This document shows positions 49,616 through 56,581 of a stretch of 64,000 bases of DNA, one piece after another (the first letter of the stretch is position 1; each line of letters begins with the position of its first letter). The position numbers and the translations under genes are program-made. The notes under the pieces are model-generated. The model did no database searches. It was not told where the DNA came from and saw only the letters and a program-made list of their open reading frames with translations. Origin of the DNA: Neorhizobium tomejilense (GTDB lineage: Bacteria; Pseudomonadota; Alphaproteobacteria; Rhizobiales; Rhizobiaceae); NCBI GenBank assembly GCA_002968845.1, contig PVBG01000001.1, positions 434,001 to 498,000 on the forward strand, given 5' to 3'.

Positions 49616-50398
49616 ATGCTGATCGATACTCATTGCCACCTGGATTTTGCCGATTTCGCCGAGGAGCGCGACGCAATCGTGTCGCGCGCCCACGAGGCCG
49701 GCGTCGGCCAGATGGTGACGATCTCGACGCGGGTTCGAAAACTTGACGGGCTGCTGGCACTGACCGAGCGGTATCCGTCGGTCTTCTGCTCGGTCGGCAC
49801 GCATCCGAACAACGCCGGCGAGGAACTGGACATTGAGACCGAAGACCTGGTGCGGCTTGCCAATGCGCATGAGAAGATCGTCGCGATCGGCGAGGCCGGG
49901 CTGGACTATTTCTACGACACGCAGACGCCGGCCGACCAGAAGACCGGGCTGATCCGCCATATCGCGGCCGCCCGGGAAACCGGTCTGCCGCTGATCATCC
50001 ACAGCCGCAGCGCCGACGAGGACATGGCCGAGATCCTGACGGCGGAAAGCGGGAAGGGGGCCTTCCCTTTCATCCTGCATTGTTTCTCGTCGGGCGCCGA
50101 CCTTGCCCGCATCGGCGTGGAACTCGGTGGTTACGTATCCTTCTCCGGCATCCTGACATTCCCGAAATCGGAAGACCTGCGCACGATCGCCAGAACCGTG
50201 CCGCTCGACCGGTTGCTGGTCGAGACGGATGCGCCTTATCTGGCGCCGAAGCGCTGGCGCGGCAAGCGTAACGAACCTTCCTATGTGGTGAATACGGCCG
50301 AGGTGCTCGCCGAATGCATGGGCGTCAGCTACGAGGAAATCGCTGAGGTTACCACGGAGAACGCGTTCCGCATTTTCTCCAAGATGCCGAGGCTCTGA
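49616..50398 (+). CDS. tatD: TatD-family metal-dependent hydrolase
   Basis: A 260-residue TIM-barrel hydrolase (YcfH/TatD family, 3'-5' DNase-type in characterised members). Metal ligands: MLIDTHCHLDF (HxH), GEAGLDYFYD (Glu), LIIHSR (His), LHCFS (His) and VETDAPYLAP (Asp). The start is the ATG at 49616, 10 bp behind metG. The MBL hydrolase follows after 3 bp; the metG-tatD-MBL order is common in Rhizobiales. Confidence 0.93.
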   Translation: MLIDTHCHLDFADFAEERDAIVSRAHEAGVGQMVTISTRVRKLDGLLALTERYPSVFCSVGTHPNNAGEELDIETEDLVRLANAHEKIVAIGEAGLDYFYDTQTPADQKTGLIRHIAAARETGLPLIIHSRSADEDMAEILTAESGKGAFPFILHCFSSGADLARIGVELGGYVSFSGILTFPKSEDLRTIARTVPLDRLLVETDAPYLAPKRWRGKRNEPSYVVNTAEVLAECMGVSYEEIAEVTTENAFRIFSKMPRL

Positions 50399-50401
50399 CC
50401 T

Positions 50402-51223
50402 GTGGCGAGGTATCGGCGACGCTTCACCATTCTTGGCTGCTCGTCGTCGCCGGGCGTGCCGCGGCTGAATGGCGACTGGGGCGTCTGCGATCCGAACAAC
50501 CCTAGGAACCGCCGCACCCGTGCCGCCTTCATGGTGGAGCAGATCGCGCCCGATGGCGGCAGCACCGTGGTGGTCATCGACACCGGTCCTGACTTTCGCG
50601 AGCAGATGATCTCCGCCAACGTACAGCGGGTCGATGCGGTTCTCTACACCCACGCCCATGCGGATCATCTGCACGGCATCGACGACCTGCGCGGTTATTT
50701 CATCCTGCAGCACCATCGCATCCCGATCTACGCCGATCCGGTCACCATGGACCGGATCCGCCAGGGGTTCGGTTATTGCCTGGAAACGCCGCCGGGCGGC
50801 AATTATCCGCCGATCGTCCGGCCGTTCCTGATCGAGACCATGGACGAGCCGATCGTCGTGGACGGGCCGGGCGGACCGATCCGTTTCCTGCCGCATCTGC
50901 AGGTGCATGGCGACATCCATTCGCTGGGTTTCAGGATCGGCGACGTGGCCTATTGCAGCGATGTCAGCGACTTTCCGCCTGAAAGCGTGGCGAAGCTCGG
51001 CGGGCTCGACGTGCTGATCATCGATACGCTGCAGTACCGATATCACCCGAGCCATCTGTCGCTCGAACAGGCGCTTGAATGGATCGCGAAATTTGCGCCG
51101 AAACACGCGATCCTGACGCATATGCATCTTCCGCTCGACTACGACACCGTGATGGCGCAGACGCCGCAGCATGTCGAACCAGCCTATGACGGTCTCGCGT
51201 TCGAGGTTGTCCTCGATCTCTGA
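50402..51223 (+). CDS. MBL-fold metallo-hydrolase, PhnP-like
   Basis: A 273-residue metallo-beta-lactamase-fold phosphodiesterase-like protein. Metal motif THAHADHLHG (HxHxDH), then CSDVSDFP and a C-terminal ILTHMHLPLDYD. It resembles PhnP (cyclic phosphate phosphodiesterase) but without phn genes nearby, so its substrate is open. Starts at GTG 50402. It is the last host gene before the dif site and prophage, 70 bp downstream. Confidence 0.88.
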   Translation: MARYRRRFTILGCSSSPGVPRLNGDWGVCDPNNPRNRRTRAAFMVEQIAPDGGSTVVVIDTGPDFREQMISANVQRVDAVLYTHAHADHLHGIDDLRGYFILQHHRIPIYADPVTMDRIRQGFGYCLETPPGGNYPPIVRPFLIETMDEPIVVDGPGGPIRFLPHLQVHGDIHSLGFRIGDVAYCSDVSDFPPESVAKLGGLDVLIIDTLQYRYHPSHLSLEQALEWIAKFAPKHAILTHMHLPLDYDTVMAQTPQHVEPAYDGLAFEVVLDL

Positions 51224-51293
51224 TCGATGGCAGAATAATAGTGGAGTGGAGTGGCCACAAATCCCGGTTTTCCAGGCCTGGGTGCGTATCGGA

Positions 51294-51321
51294 TAGTTCC
51301 ATAATCTATCTTATGCGATAC
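51294..51321 (-). other. dif: Chromosomal dif site (XerC/XerD recombination site), left prophage boundary
   Basis: Read on the minus strand: XerC arm GTATCGCATAA, centre GATAGA, XerD arm TTATGGAACTA. This agrees with the proteobacterial dif pattern (CGCATAA - 6 bp - TTATG). The XerD arm lies on the host side and the XerC arm on the virus side, so the site is regenerated by integration. FtsK-orienting GGGNAGGG motifs in the preceding 50 kb point to it. Confidence 0.88.
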
Positions 51322-51366
51322 TAAAAGCACAGATAGGGAACATGGCCCAATTTTACACGCTACGCG

Positions 51367-51394
51367 GGAAAATTCGACGCAATGATTTGCGTCG
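51367..51394 (-). terminator. Terminator at the end of the phage transcription unit
   Basis: An 8-bp stem CGACGCAA / TTGCGTCG with loop of 4 (51375-51394) is followed on the minus strand by AATTTT. It lies behind the last phage ORF and before the attachment site. A second copy is at 57794-57821. Confidence 0.6.
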
Positions 51395-51469
51395 ATATCT
51401 TTGCTTGAACTGATTTGCGGTTTTACACAAGGTGCCAAACCGGTACACCAACTCTTTTTTTTGAACCTT

Positions 51470-51958
51470 TCAGGTTCTACGGCCACACCACGGCACATAT
51501 GGCCGTGAGGAGCCATTACCGCGATTGTCTTTTGGCCTTTCTTTACACGTTGGGTTGTCGCGCAACTGGGTTGACCTTACGGGCTCCTTTACGTGTTTCT
51601 CGGCCTTGTTTTGATCTTGGCTCAGAGAGCCGTAATCGCTAGCGCGGACCTGATTTGGCCGCGATGGCGTTTTGCTGATGGCCTGACGGGCGGCGGCGTG
51701 AGCGTCATTGAGACGCTTGACGCCTTCCATTCGGGCCGCCCTTAGTTGCAAGCCGACCTGCTCCATACGGAGTACTCGCTTATACGCGAGCGGGTCGTCT
51801 AGTTCTCGGGCCAGACCTCCGGCCACTCCCAATCTTGGGCCTCGATCCACTCGCTGTGCAATTGGGTCGATAGTGATCCGGGTGCTTGTTCGCTTATTCG
51901 TTTCAGAACGCTCTCCACGCTGGGTAGGTCTGGATTTCTCGGTTTTTCGCTTCGCCAT
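51470..51958 (-). CDS. Basic phage protein overlapping the end of rep, 162 aa (copy 1)
   Basis: Starts at ATG 51958 with AAGGA 8 nt upstream, inside the rep gene, and overlaps its last 160 bp in another frame. The product is rich in Arg, Lys and Gln (MAKRKTEKSRPTQRGERSE at the N-terminus) with a predicted helix in the middle (residues ~50-95) and no membrane segment. A nucleic-acid-binding role is plausible by charge only. The good ribosome-binding site and identity in both copies support it; a shorter product is possible. No family recognised. Confidence 0.5.
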   Translation of the reverse strand: MAKRKTEKSRPTQRGERSETNKRTSTRITIDPIAQRVDRGPRLGVAGGLARELDDPLAYKRVLRMEQVGLQLRAARMEGVKRLNDAHAAARQAISKTPSRPNQVRASDYGSLSQDQNKAEKHVKEPVRSTQLRDNPTCKERPKDNRGNGSSRPYVPWCGRRT

Positions 51959-53004
51959 GCCCTCGTTCCTTTATGGTCGGGGTAGTACCAGAGGGACCCC
52001 CCTTCCCTGAGTTTGACCGTGGGCACGATTGCCCAACGGTCCATTTCGATGTCGCCATCGGAGTATCCGAATGGCGGGTTCATCGGCCATCGTTTCTCAG
52101 GCCGAATGATTTCGGCGTCCTGCTCGCGCAGCCACCGTTGACCGCCGACATAGGTGTAATTTCCACCTTCCTTGCGGGTCTTGCGGTCAAGATATTCATC
52201 GAGGAATTCGCTCGACGGGAAAAACCCGCCTACTTGCTCCTCCCATTTGTCAATGAATGCTTGGCAGAAGATTTCCTTCAGCTTCCCACGAAGCATGAAG
52301 TTGATAATGTTGCCGTTCTTCCGCCTTGCTTGCGCCGGGAACGTATAGAACGGGTCTTGCGGCGCTATGCGCGCATCAACGAACTTCTGCGCTCGCTGGA
52401 CAAAGTATTCTGCGCCTATCGGCGGCAGCTTTGACATAGCGAGCTTTGATTGTGCATGCGGATCATCAACGTCTTTGTTGATGTACTTGCATGCGTACGC
52501 GATTGAACCCTTTTCGTACCCGTTTTTGATCGGGACCCACCAAGAGAAGCCATGCTTCCAACAGGGTTCGTTAAATCGCGTTGCCCACTCGATCGGAACC
52601 TCTACCGGCACGTCGCGAAGCGAACGATGCCACGAGTTCCCGCCGTGATCCCACGTCGAGATGGGTAACGTGTTCTGCCAGAACACTATGCCGTGCCAGT
52701 GCGCCCTACCCTTTTCCGAACCATGTTCGCCGGTTACGAGGTACCGGACGGGATAGCCGCGTTTTCGCAGTTGCTTGAAATACTTTTGCACGTCTGAGTA
52801 AGTCAGGATTGCCGCCCTGGCGTGGCTTTCATTCCCGTCCTCGTCCCTTCCGTAGGTCAGGTCGATTGCGGTACTTGCAACACTGGTCTTACTTTCGGCA
52901 ATGCACCGGCCCACCCATTCGTCGATACGGTTGGACCTGCATTGCCCGCATTTTCGACACGCGACCAATGATCCATCGGCCAGTTTGTTTTTCTCGTTAC
53001 ACAT
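51799..53004 (-). CDS. Microvirus replication initiation protein VP4 (HUH endonuclease), copy 1
   Basis: Nicks the double-stranded form at the origin and starts rolling-circle replication. 401 residues. Near the N-terminus CRKCGQCRSNRIDEWVGRC is the cysteine signature of gokushovirus-type VP4. The metal motif is His102-Trp-His104 in GRAHWHGIVFW. The catalytic tyrosine motif is Y170-ACK-Y174-INK, with two tyrosines four apart as in phiX174 protein A. GAGG lies 8 nt before the ATG. Copy 2 differs at Pro182 (Ala) and Asp217 (Glu). An unusual hairpin-rich region precedes the gene. Confidence 0.93.
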   Translation of the reverse strand: MCNEKNKLADGSLVACRKCGQCRSNRIDEWVGRCIAESKTSVASTAIDLTYGRDEDGNESHARAAILTYSDVQKYFKQLRKRGYPVRYLVTGEHGSEKGRAHWHGIVFWQNTLPISTWDHGGNSWHRSLRDVPVEVPIEWATRFNEPCWKHGFSWWVPIKNGYEKGSIAYACKYINKDVDDPHAQSKLAMSKLPPIGAEYFVQRAQKFVDARIAPQDPFYTFPAQARRKNGNIINFMLRGKLKEIFCQAFIDKWEEQVGGFFPSSEFLDEYLDRKTRKEGGNYTYVGGQRWLREQDAEIIRPEKRWPMNPPFGYSDGDIEMDRWAIVPTVKLREGGSLWYYPDHKGTRAWRSEKPRNPDLPSVESVLKRISEQAPGSLSTQLHSEWIEAQDWEWPEVWPEN

Positions 53005-53217
53005 CGTTTTTGCCTCTTTTCTTGGTCGGTGTCAGTAAATGCACAGTTCGACAAGGGAGAACACACGCACGCGCATACGTATAGGTGAGACTATAGTATG
53101 CGCGTGCTTTAGCATCGGCCAATTCACTTGAATTGGCCGTTGCTTTTGCTTGGGATGCGGGAGGTGACGTTTCGGGAGCCGAACCGTCTACGGTTAATCG
53201 CCCTAGGAGGACCTAGG
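53005..53217. other. Hairpin-rich intergenic region upstream of rep, candidate replication origin
   Basis: Three inverted repeats: GCACGCGCATAC / GTATGCGCGTGC (53067-53107, stem extended by TATAG/CTATA with one bulge and loop of 6); CGGCCAATTCA / TGAATTGGCCG with a 2-nt loop (53116-53139); and CCTAGG repeated around a 4-nt spacer (53202-53217). HUH-replicated ssDNA genomes nick at or near such hairpins. The same DNA must also hold the rep promoter and possibly the terminator of the upstream cistron. The nick site itself is not identified. Confidence 0.5.
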
Positions 53218-53428
53218 AACGCCGTAGGGGTGCGGGGGGCGGCGCTACGCCCCCCTTTGGTTCGCTACGCTCCACGGTCCCGGAGACACGTTCGGCGGGC
53301 CCAATGAGAATGTAGTATTCAGACGGCTCATATGCATAAACCGCCTTCTCATAATCGGCCTCGCCTTCACACAGGAACTCGTCGACGAGAGCCCATGTCT
53401 CCAGATCCATGATGAGAACCTTGATCAT
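53213..53428 (-). CDS. Small acidic phage protein, 71 aa (copy 1)
   Basis: Starts at ATG 53428 with GGAG 8 nt upstream; the start overlaps the peptidase stop as ATGA. N-terminal half is acidic (MIKVLIMDLETWALVDEF, EGEADYEKAVYAYEPSEYY); C-terminal part is Pro/Arg-rich and spans a GC-rich hairpin. Function unknown. Coupled translation with the peptidase supports it as a real gene. Confidence 0.65.
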   Translation of the reverse strand: MIKVLIMDLETWALVDEFLCEGEADYEKAVYAYEPSEYYILIGPAERVSGTVERSEPKGGVAPPPAPLRRS

Positions 53429-54060
53429 TCAGGCGGCTCCATATCTTTCCAGCCTGTAAGCTCGAAGTGTGCGGGGTCATAGAGACCCTTGAACTTCGCG
53501 CCCCATGTGATTTTGACGTCCATTGAATTCGCCACCTCTTGACCGAGGTGGCCGATGATATCCCACGCATGTGGGATCACAGGCCGATCCATATAGCCGA
53601 GAGTACCGTGGATCAGGTCCACGGCGGCAAAGCGATGAGGCCAAAGCCCATCGCTAGGATCGTCCCGGCTATCGCCCTGGACGTATTCCGCCGCCTGATC
53701 CGCATGGGTGCGGACGATGCAGAGCGGGAAAAGAGGAATGCCGAGACTGGCAGCCCTTTTTACCATCTTGTCGGAAAACTCCAAGATAGACGGATGAGCG
53801 CCGACGCGGTTGGCCCGCGTCTGCTGCTGTTGATATTTCGGCGTCTTGAGGAAGCCGGGGTTCCGCATGGCCTCAAGGGCCATGGGAAACGCCTTTGCTG
53901 GATCGCTGTTGCGGTAATCCATGGCGGGCTTAGGATTGCCCGCCAGTTCCGCCCGAAGCTGACTGATCAGGTTCCTGATCGTCTGCTGGTGGAACGCTGG
54001 TGCCCTCCGTTCCTGCGCTTGCTGTTGCAGTGCCAGAAGCGCTCGGAGCCGGAGTGACAT
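53425..54060 (-). CDS. M15-type zinc peptidase (candidate endolysin), copy 1
   Basis: A 211-residue protein. Residues ~85-205 form a D-Ala-D-Ala carboxypeptidase/endopeptidase M15 domain. Zinc ligands are inferred as His142 (LWPHRFAAVDL), Asp148 and His198 (YDPAHFEL); the His-to-Asp spacing is one residue shorter than usual. The ~80-residue N-terminal part is Gln/Arg-rich and separate. No signal peptide, so it would need a holin to reach the peptidoglycan. The start ATG 54060 has GGAGG 12 nt upstream and overlaps the 219-aa gene by 131 bp; a start at 53922 without overlap is possible. Confidence 0.87.
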   Translation of the reverse strand: MSLRLRALLALQQQAQERRAPAFHQQTIRNLISQLRAELAGNPKPAMDYRNSDPAKAFPMALEAMRNPGFLKTPKYQQQQTRANRVGAHPSILEFSDKMVKRAASLGIPLFPLCIVRTHADQAAEYVQGDSRDDPSDGLWPHRFAAVDLIHGTLGYMDRPVIPHAWDIIGHLGQEVANSMDVKITWGAKFKGLYDPAHFELTGWKDMEPPE

Positions 54061-54589
54061 TGTTCTTCATAGCCTCCATCATCGCGATGAACTGCGCTCT
54101 GTCGGCTTCCATCTGCTGTTGCAACATCAGTGAGTTGTGACGAGCGGCCCGCTCGATTTCGAGGATACGCGGATCGCGTTCCTCACGCTCGTACATACGC
54201 GCGAACGACACCGGATCAACACTCTCGATGTTGAACGCCGTATTGTCGTAGGTGTCGAGCCAGATACCCCCGCCCATGAGGCGGAGGCAGAAGGACCCCC
54301 GGTAATAGAACTCGATCTGTTCCAGACCGGGTTCAACGTGCGCGAGGAAGCGCACGAATTCCGGTCCTTCATGATGAGCGGTAACCCGACCTGGCTGATA
54401 CTGCCCGTTCTCGTCATAGGACGGATACTGGTACTCGACCGGCACGATATACATGTTGACCGGCTTCTCAGCCAGAATGCGCATCTTGATAAGACGCGCC
54501 TGATCCTCGTTCCCCTGCGGGTGAGCGAATGTCGCGTCTTCCAGTTCGCCAAGCTCAACGAACGCTTGGATCATACCCAACTTTTGCAT
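53930..54589 (-). CDS. Phage protein of unknown function, 219 aa (copy 1)
   Basis: Starts at ATG 54589 with AGGAA 7 nt upstream. An ordered domain occupies residues ~30-130 (MYIVPVEYQYPSYDENGQ, EQIEFYYRGSFCLRLMGGG), a helix at ~140-175 (LEIERAARHNSLMLQQQMEADRAQF), then a disordered Ser/Gly/Pro tail. Position between capsid and peptidase and the helix-plus-tail design would suit an internal scaffolding protein (VP3), but I do not recognise the family. Its 3' end overlaps the peptidase gene. Confidence 0.65.
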   Translation of the reverse strand: MQKLGMIQAFVELGELEDATFAHPQGNEDQARLIKMRILAEKPVNMYIVPVEYQYPSYDENGQYQPGRVTAHHEGPEFVRFLAHVEPGLEQIEFYYRGSFCLRLMGGGIWLDTYDNTAFNIESVDPVSFARMYEREERDPRILEIERAARHNSLMLQQQMEADRAQFIAMMEAMKNNVTPAPSASGTATASAGTEGTSVPPADDQEPDQSASGGTGGQS

Positions 54590-54625
54590 CGCACTTTCCT
54601 TTAGAAGGGTGCGACGCCATGGTCG

Positions 54626-54715
54626 CTACCCGTGATTGAGAAAATCCGCATACAGGAACATAAACAGCACAACTGATATGACCACGTACGCGGTAATTCG
54701 AACTACCTTAGCCAT
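54626..54715 (-). CDS. Small membrane peptide, 29 aa (copy 1)
   Basis: ATG 54715 has a strong GGAGG with 5-nt spacing. The product is one membrane helix (ITAYVVISVVLFMFLYADF) flanked by a basic N-terminus (MAKVVR). The ribosome-binding site lies in the 3' arm of a hairpin (54722-54757), so translation may be controlled by that fold. Candidate lysis or membrane-acting peptide by analogy with small phage proteins; no homology claimed. It sits directly behind the capsid gene. Confidence 0.65.
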   Translation of the reverse strand: MAKVVRITAYVVISVVLFMFLYADFLNHG

Positions 54716-54721
54716 TAGGCC

Positions 54722-54757
54722 CTCCGGTTAGGTTGCAACTTGCAACCCATACCGGAG
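54722..54757 (-). promoter_or_regulatory. Hairpin masking the start of the 29-aa gene
   Basis: Nested inverted repeats: outer CTCCGGT / ACCGGAG and inner GGTTGCAA / TTGCAACC. The 3' arm contains the GGAGG of the next gene. An 11-codon open frame starts at ATG 54750 inside the hairpin and stops at TAATG, sharing a base with the 29-aa start. May act as an attenuator or translational switch, or as a weak terminator; there is no T-run. Confidence 0.6.
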
Positions 54758-54770
54758 AGCCCGTTTCGCG

Positions 54771-56459
54771 TCAAACGCCCTTCGGAATACGGGTCTGATC
54801 GACCTTCGCCATCACCTCCGTATAGGCGTTATCGTTCTCGAGAAGGCGTTCACCGAACACGGTGTTGCCCTCGATAATCGCCGCGCCCTGTAGCTCGACC
54901 TCACCCACGTCTTGGTTCGTGACCACGAACGGGAGCGTGTTGAAGGTCTCGGCAATCATGAAGTCAGGGCCGAGCGATGGGTTAGCCACCTCGACAACCC
55001 AGAAGTGCTGACGCTCTTCGTTGAAGGTGTTGTCAGGTGCCGGCTTGAACCACTTGCCGCCAATACGTGTATTGGAGTGCTGCCATTTGTGGTTCAGCGG
55101 GTAGTACCCGAACAGGCCACCGGGAACGGAATGCGACGTATCGATTTCGCCATTGCTCATGCGCTCGACCTTCTGAGGGTCGAGATCGTCGCGCATCGCG
55201 TTCGGCAGCTTGTCGGGATCCGTGATGAACAACAGCGGATCGCGTCCGCGTTCAAACAACTGTTCCGGCAGGATTTCCGCCGTCACCATGACAATGCCGC
55301 CCGTAGGGCAGCGCGGCAGAACGATATTCAGGTCGCAAAGCGCCGAGCCGTTAACAACGGCATCGGTCAGGTTTGCGCCATCGGTTGCCCACCGCTTTTC
55401 GATGCCGAAGACTTCCGTCTTGTCGGCAATCTTGATCGGCTGTTGCCACATCTTGTCGGGAACGCTGACGCCCTGCATCAGCAGGTCGATAATCCAGCTT
55501 TCCGGCAGTCCTTCGAACTGCGCTTTCAGCTGCGCGTACCACTGCGTTCGCTTGGCAAGTTCGATATTGGCGAGCGAAATCTTGACACCGGCCGTCGCCA
55601 TGTCCGCGAAGATTTTCGGGCGATACACGCCCCCGACGTTTTCGAGATCGAGCCTGACGCCCGTGGTCGATGCGTCATTACCGCCTCCTGTAAGGTTGGC
55701 GATGTTCGCGTAGCTACCGGCAAGCCCGCCACTTTCCTTGACGGCTACCGGACCGGCTGCGTCGCGGGTATTACCGGTCATGCCGATACCCCGAACAGTA
55801 ATGTTCGGATTGGTGAAGGTCAGATCGACTGACCCTTCCATGGCGAGATCGTCCCAGTCGGGAACGACATACTTGTACTGCTGATGCTGCCAGAAGGCAG
55901 GAGCCAGCGTCGTGGCGGTCATGAGCCGCTTCTTCGCGGCCCACAGGGTTTCGGACCGGTTTTTCATCCGGAAATTCTGGATGAGATTGTACGCCTCGAT
56001 ATAGCACGTGTTGATCACGTCCGTCGGCGCCGCATGGAAGCCCATATATTTGTGGATCGGGATAGACCCGACCGCACCGGCCACCATGCTTTCGAAGAAC
56101 GGCGTAACCGGAACGCCGTTGGCGTTCGCCTTCTTCATATACGAACGGTCGAATTCGTCCCGTCCGCCGTCGAAACGCTCGAACGCGAGGAACGGGACGA
56201 ACCATGCCTGGAACCGGCACTGAATGCCGTTCTTGATGACCTCGGCGGTTTCCATCAGGTCCACTTTGCAGTGGAGCATAGAGTTGCGAAGCGTGTCTTC
56301 ACGCAGCAACGGAAACGCCGTGATCGGCACCACCTTGCCCGCAGGCATGGAGGTGGCAACGACCTGATTGATCTGGCGCACAGAGCGCGGGATCATGATG
56401 GGCGTTGTGTTCGTGCGCGAAATGTCGCGAATTTCATTCGCTGTAAGCTGTCTGGTCAC
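54771..56459 (-). CDS. Microvirus major capsid protein VP1 (copy 1)
   Basis: Forms the T=1 icosahedral shell. 562 residues with the N-terminus MTRQLTANEIRDISRTNTT and the beta-strand pattern of the microvirus F/VP1 jelly roll; large insertions around residues 200-300 are the variable surface region seen in this family. Starts with GTG 56459, overlapping the J-like stop as GTGA; AAGGG lies 8 nt upstream. Highly expressed position behind VP2. Identical in copy 2. Confidence 0.93.
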   Translation of the reverse strand: MTRQLTANEIRDISRTNTTPIMIPRSVRQINQVVATSMPAGKVVPITAFPLLREDTLRNSMLHCKVDLMETAEVIKNGIQCRFQAWFVPFLAFERFDGGRDEFDRSYMKKANANGVPVTPFFESMVAGAVGSIPIHKYMGFHAAPTDVINTCYIEAYNLIQNFRMKNRSETLWAAKKRLMTATTLAPAFWQHQQYKYVVPDWDDLAMEGSVDLTFTNPNITVRGIGMTGNTRDAAGPVAVKESGGLAGSYANIANLTGGGNDASTTGVRLDLENVGGVYRPKIFADMATAGVKISLANIELAKRTQWYAQLKAQFEGLPESWIIDLLMQGVSVPDKMWQQPIKIADKTEVFGIEKRWATDGANLTDAVVNGSALCDLNIVLPRCPTGGIVMVTAEILPEQLFERGRDPLLFITDPDKLPNAMRDDLDPQKVERMSNGEIDTSHSVPGGLFGYYPLNHKWQHSNTRIGGKWFKPAPDNTFNEERQHFWVVEVANPSLGPDFMIAETFNTLPFVVTNQDVGEVELQGAAIIEGNTVFGERLLENDNAYTEVMAKVDQTRIPKGV

Positions 56460-56581
56460 TTACGTTTCCCTTTCTTGCCTCTAAGCGCGAACCACATTTT
56501 TGTGGCCGCTCGTTTGATGTTTTCAGCGCGACGTTCACAGCCGTCGCATTTCACGGGAGCTTTGGGGGTTGGCTTCACCAT
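56456..56581 (-). CDS. Small basic protein, J/VP8-like (copy 1)
   Basis: 41 residues from ATG 56581, which shares a base with the VP2 stop (TGATG), to a stop inside the capsid start. The composition is strongly basic, ending FALRGKKGKRK, and contains CDGC. Small basic proteins in this genome position (phiX174 J, gokushovirus VP8) bind the packaged ssDNA and the inner capsid. Assignment is from size, charge and place; sequence similarity is not established. A longer in-frame version would overlap VP2. Confidence 0.6.
   Translation of the reverse strand: MVKPTPKAPVKCDGCERRAENIKRAATKMWFALRGKKGKRK

Noticed and set aside
51467..51481. GAAC-N7-GTTC in the phage as a LexA box
   Set aside because: It is an inverted repeat, whereas the alphaproteobacterial LexA site is a direct GTTC-N7-GTTC; more likely a hairpin.
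51184..51516. 110-codon minus-strand frame spanning the dif site and the phage edge
   Set aside because: It exists only because viral and host DNA are joined; the corresponding frame at the internal junction ends differently (57698). It overlaps terminator and attachment site and has no protein-like sequence.
54912..55832. 306-codon plus-strand frame opposite the capsid gene
   Set aside because: Shadow of the capsid gene; no start site, no recognisable domain, and all other phage genes are on the minus strand.
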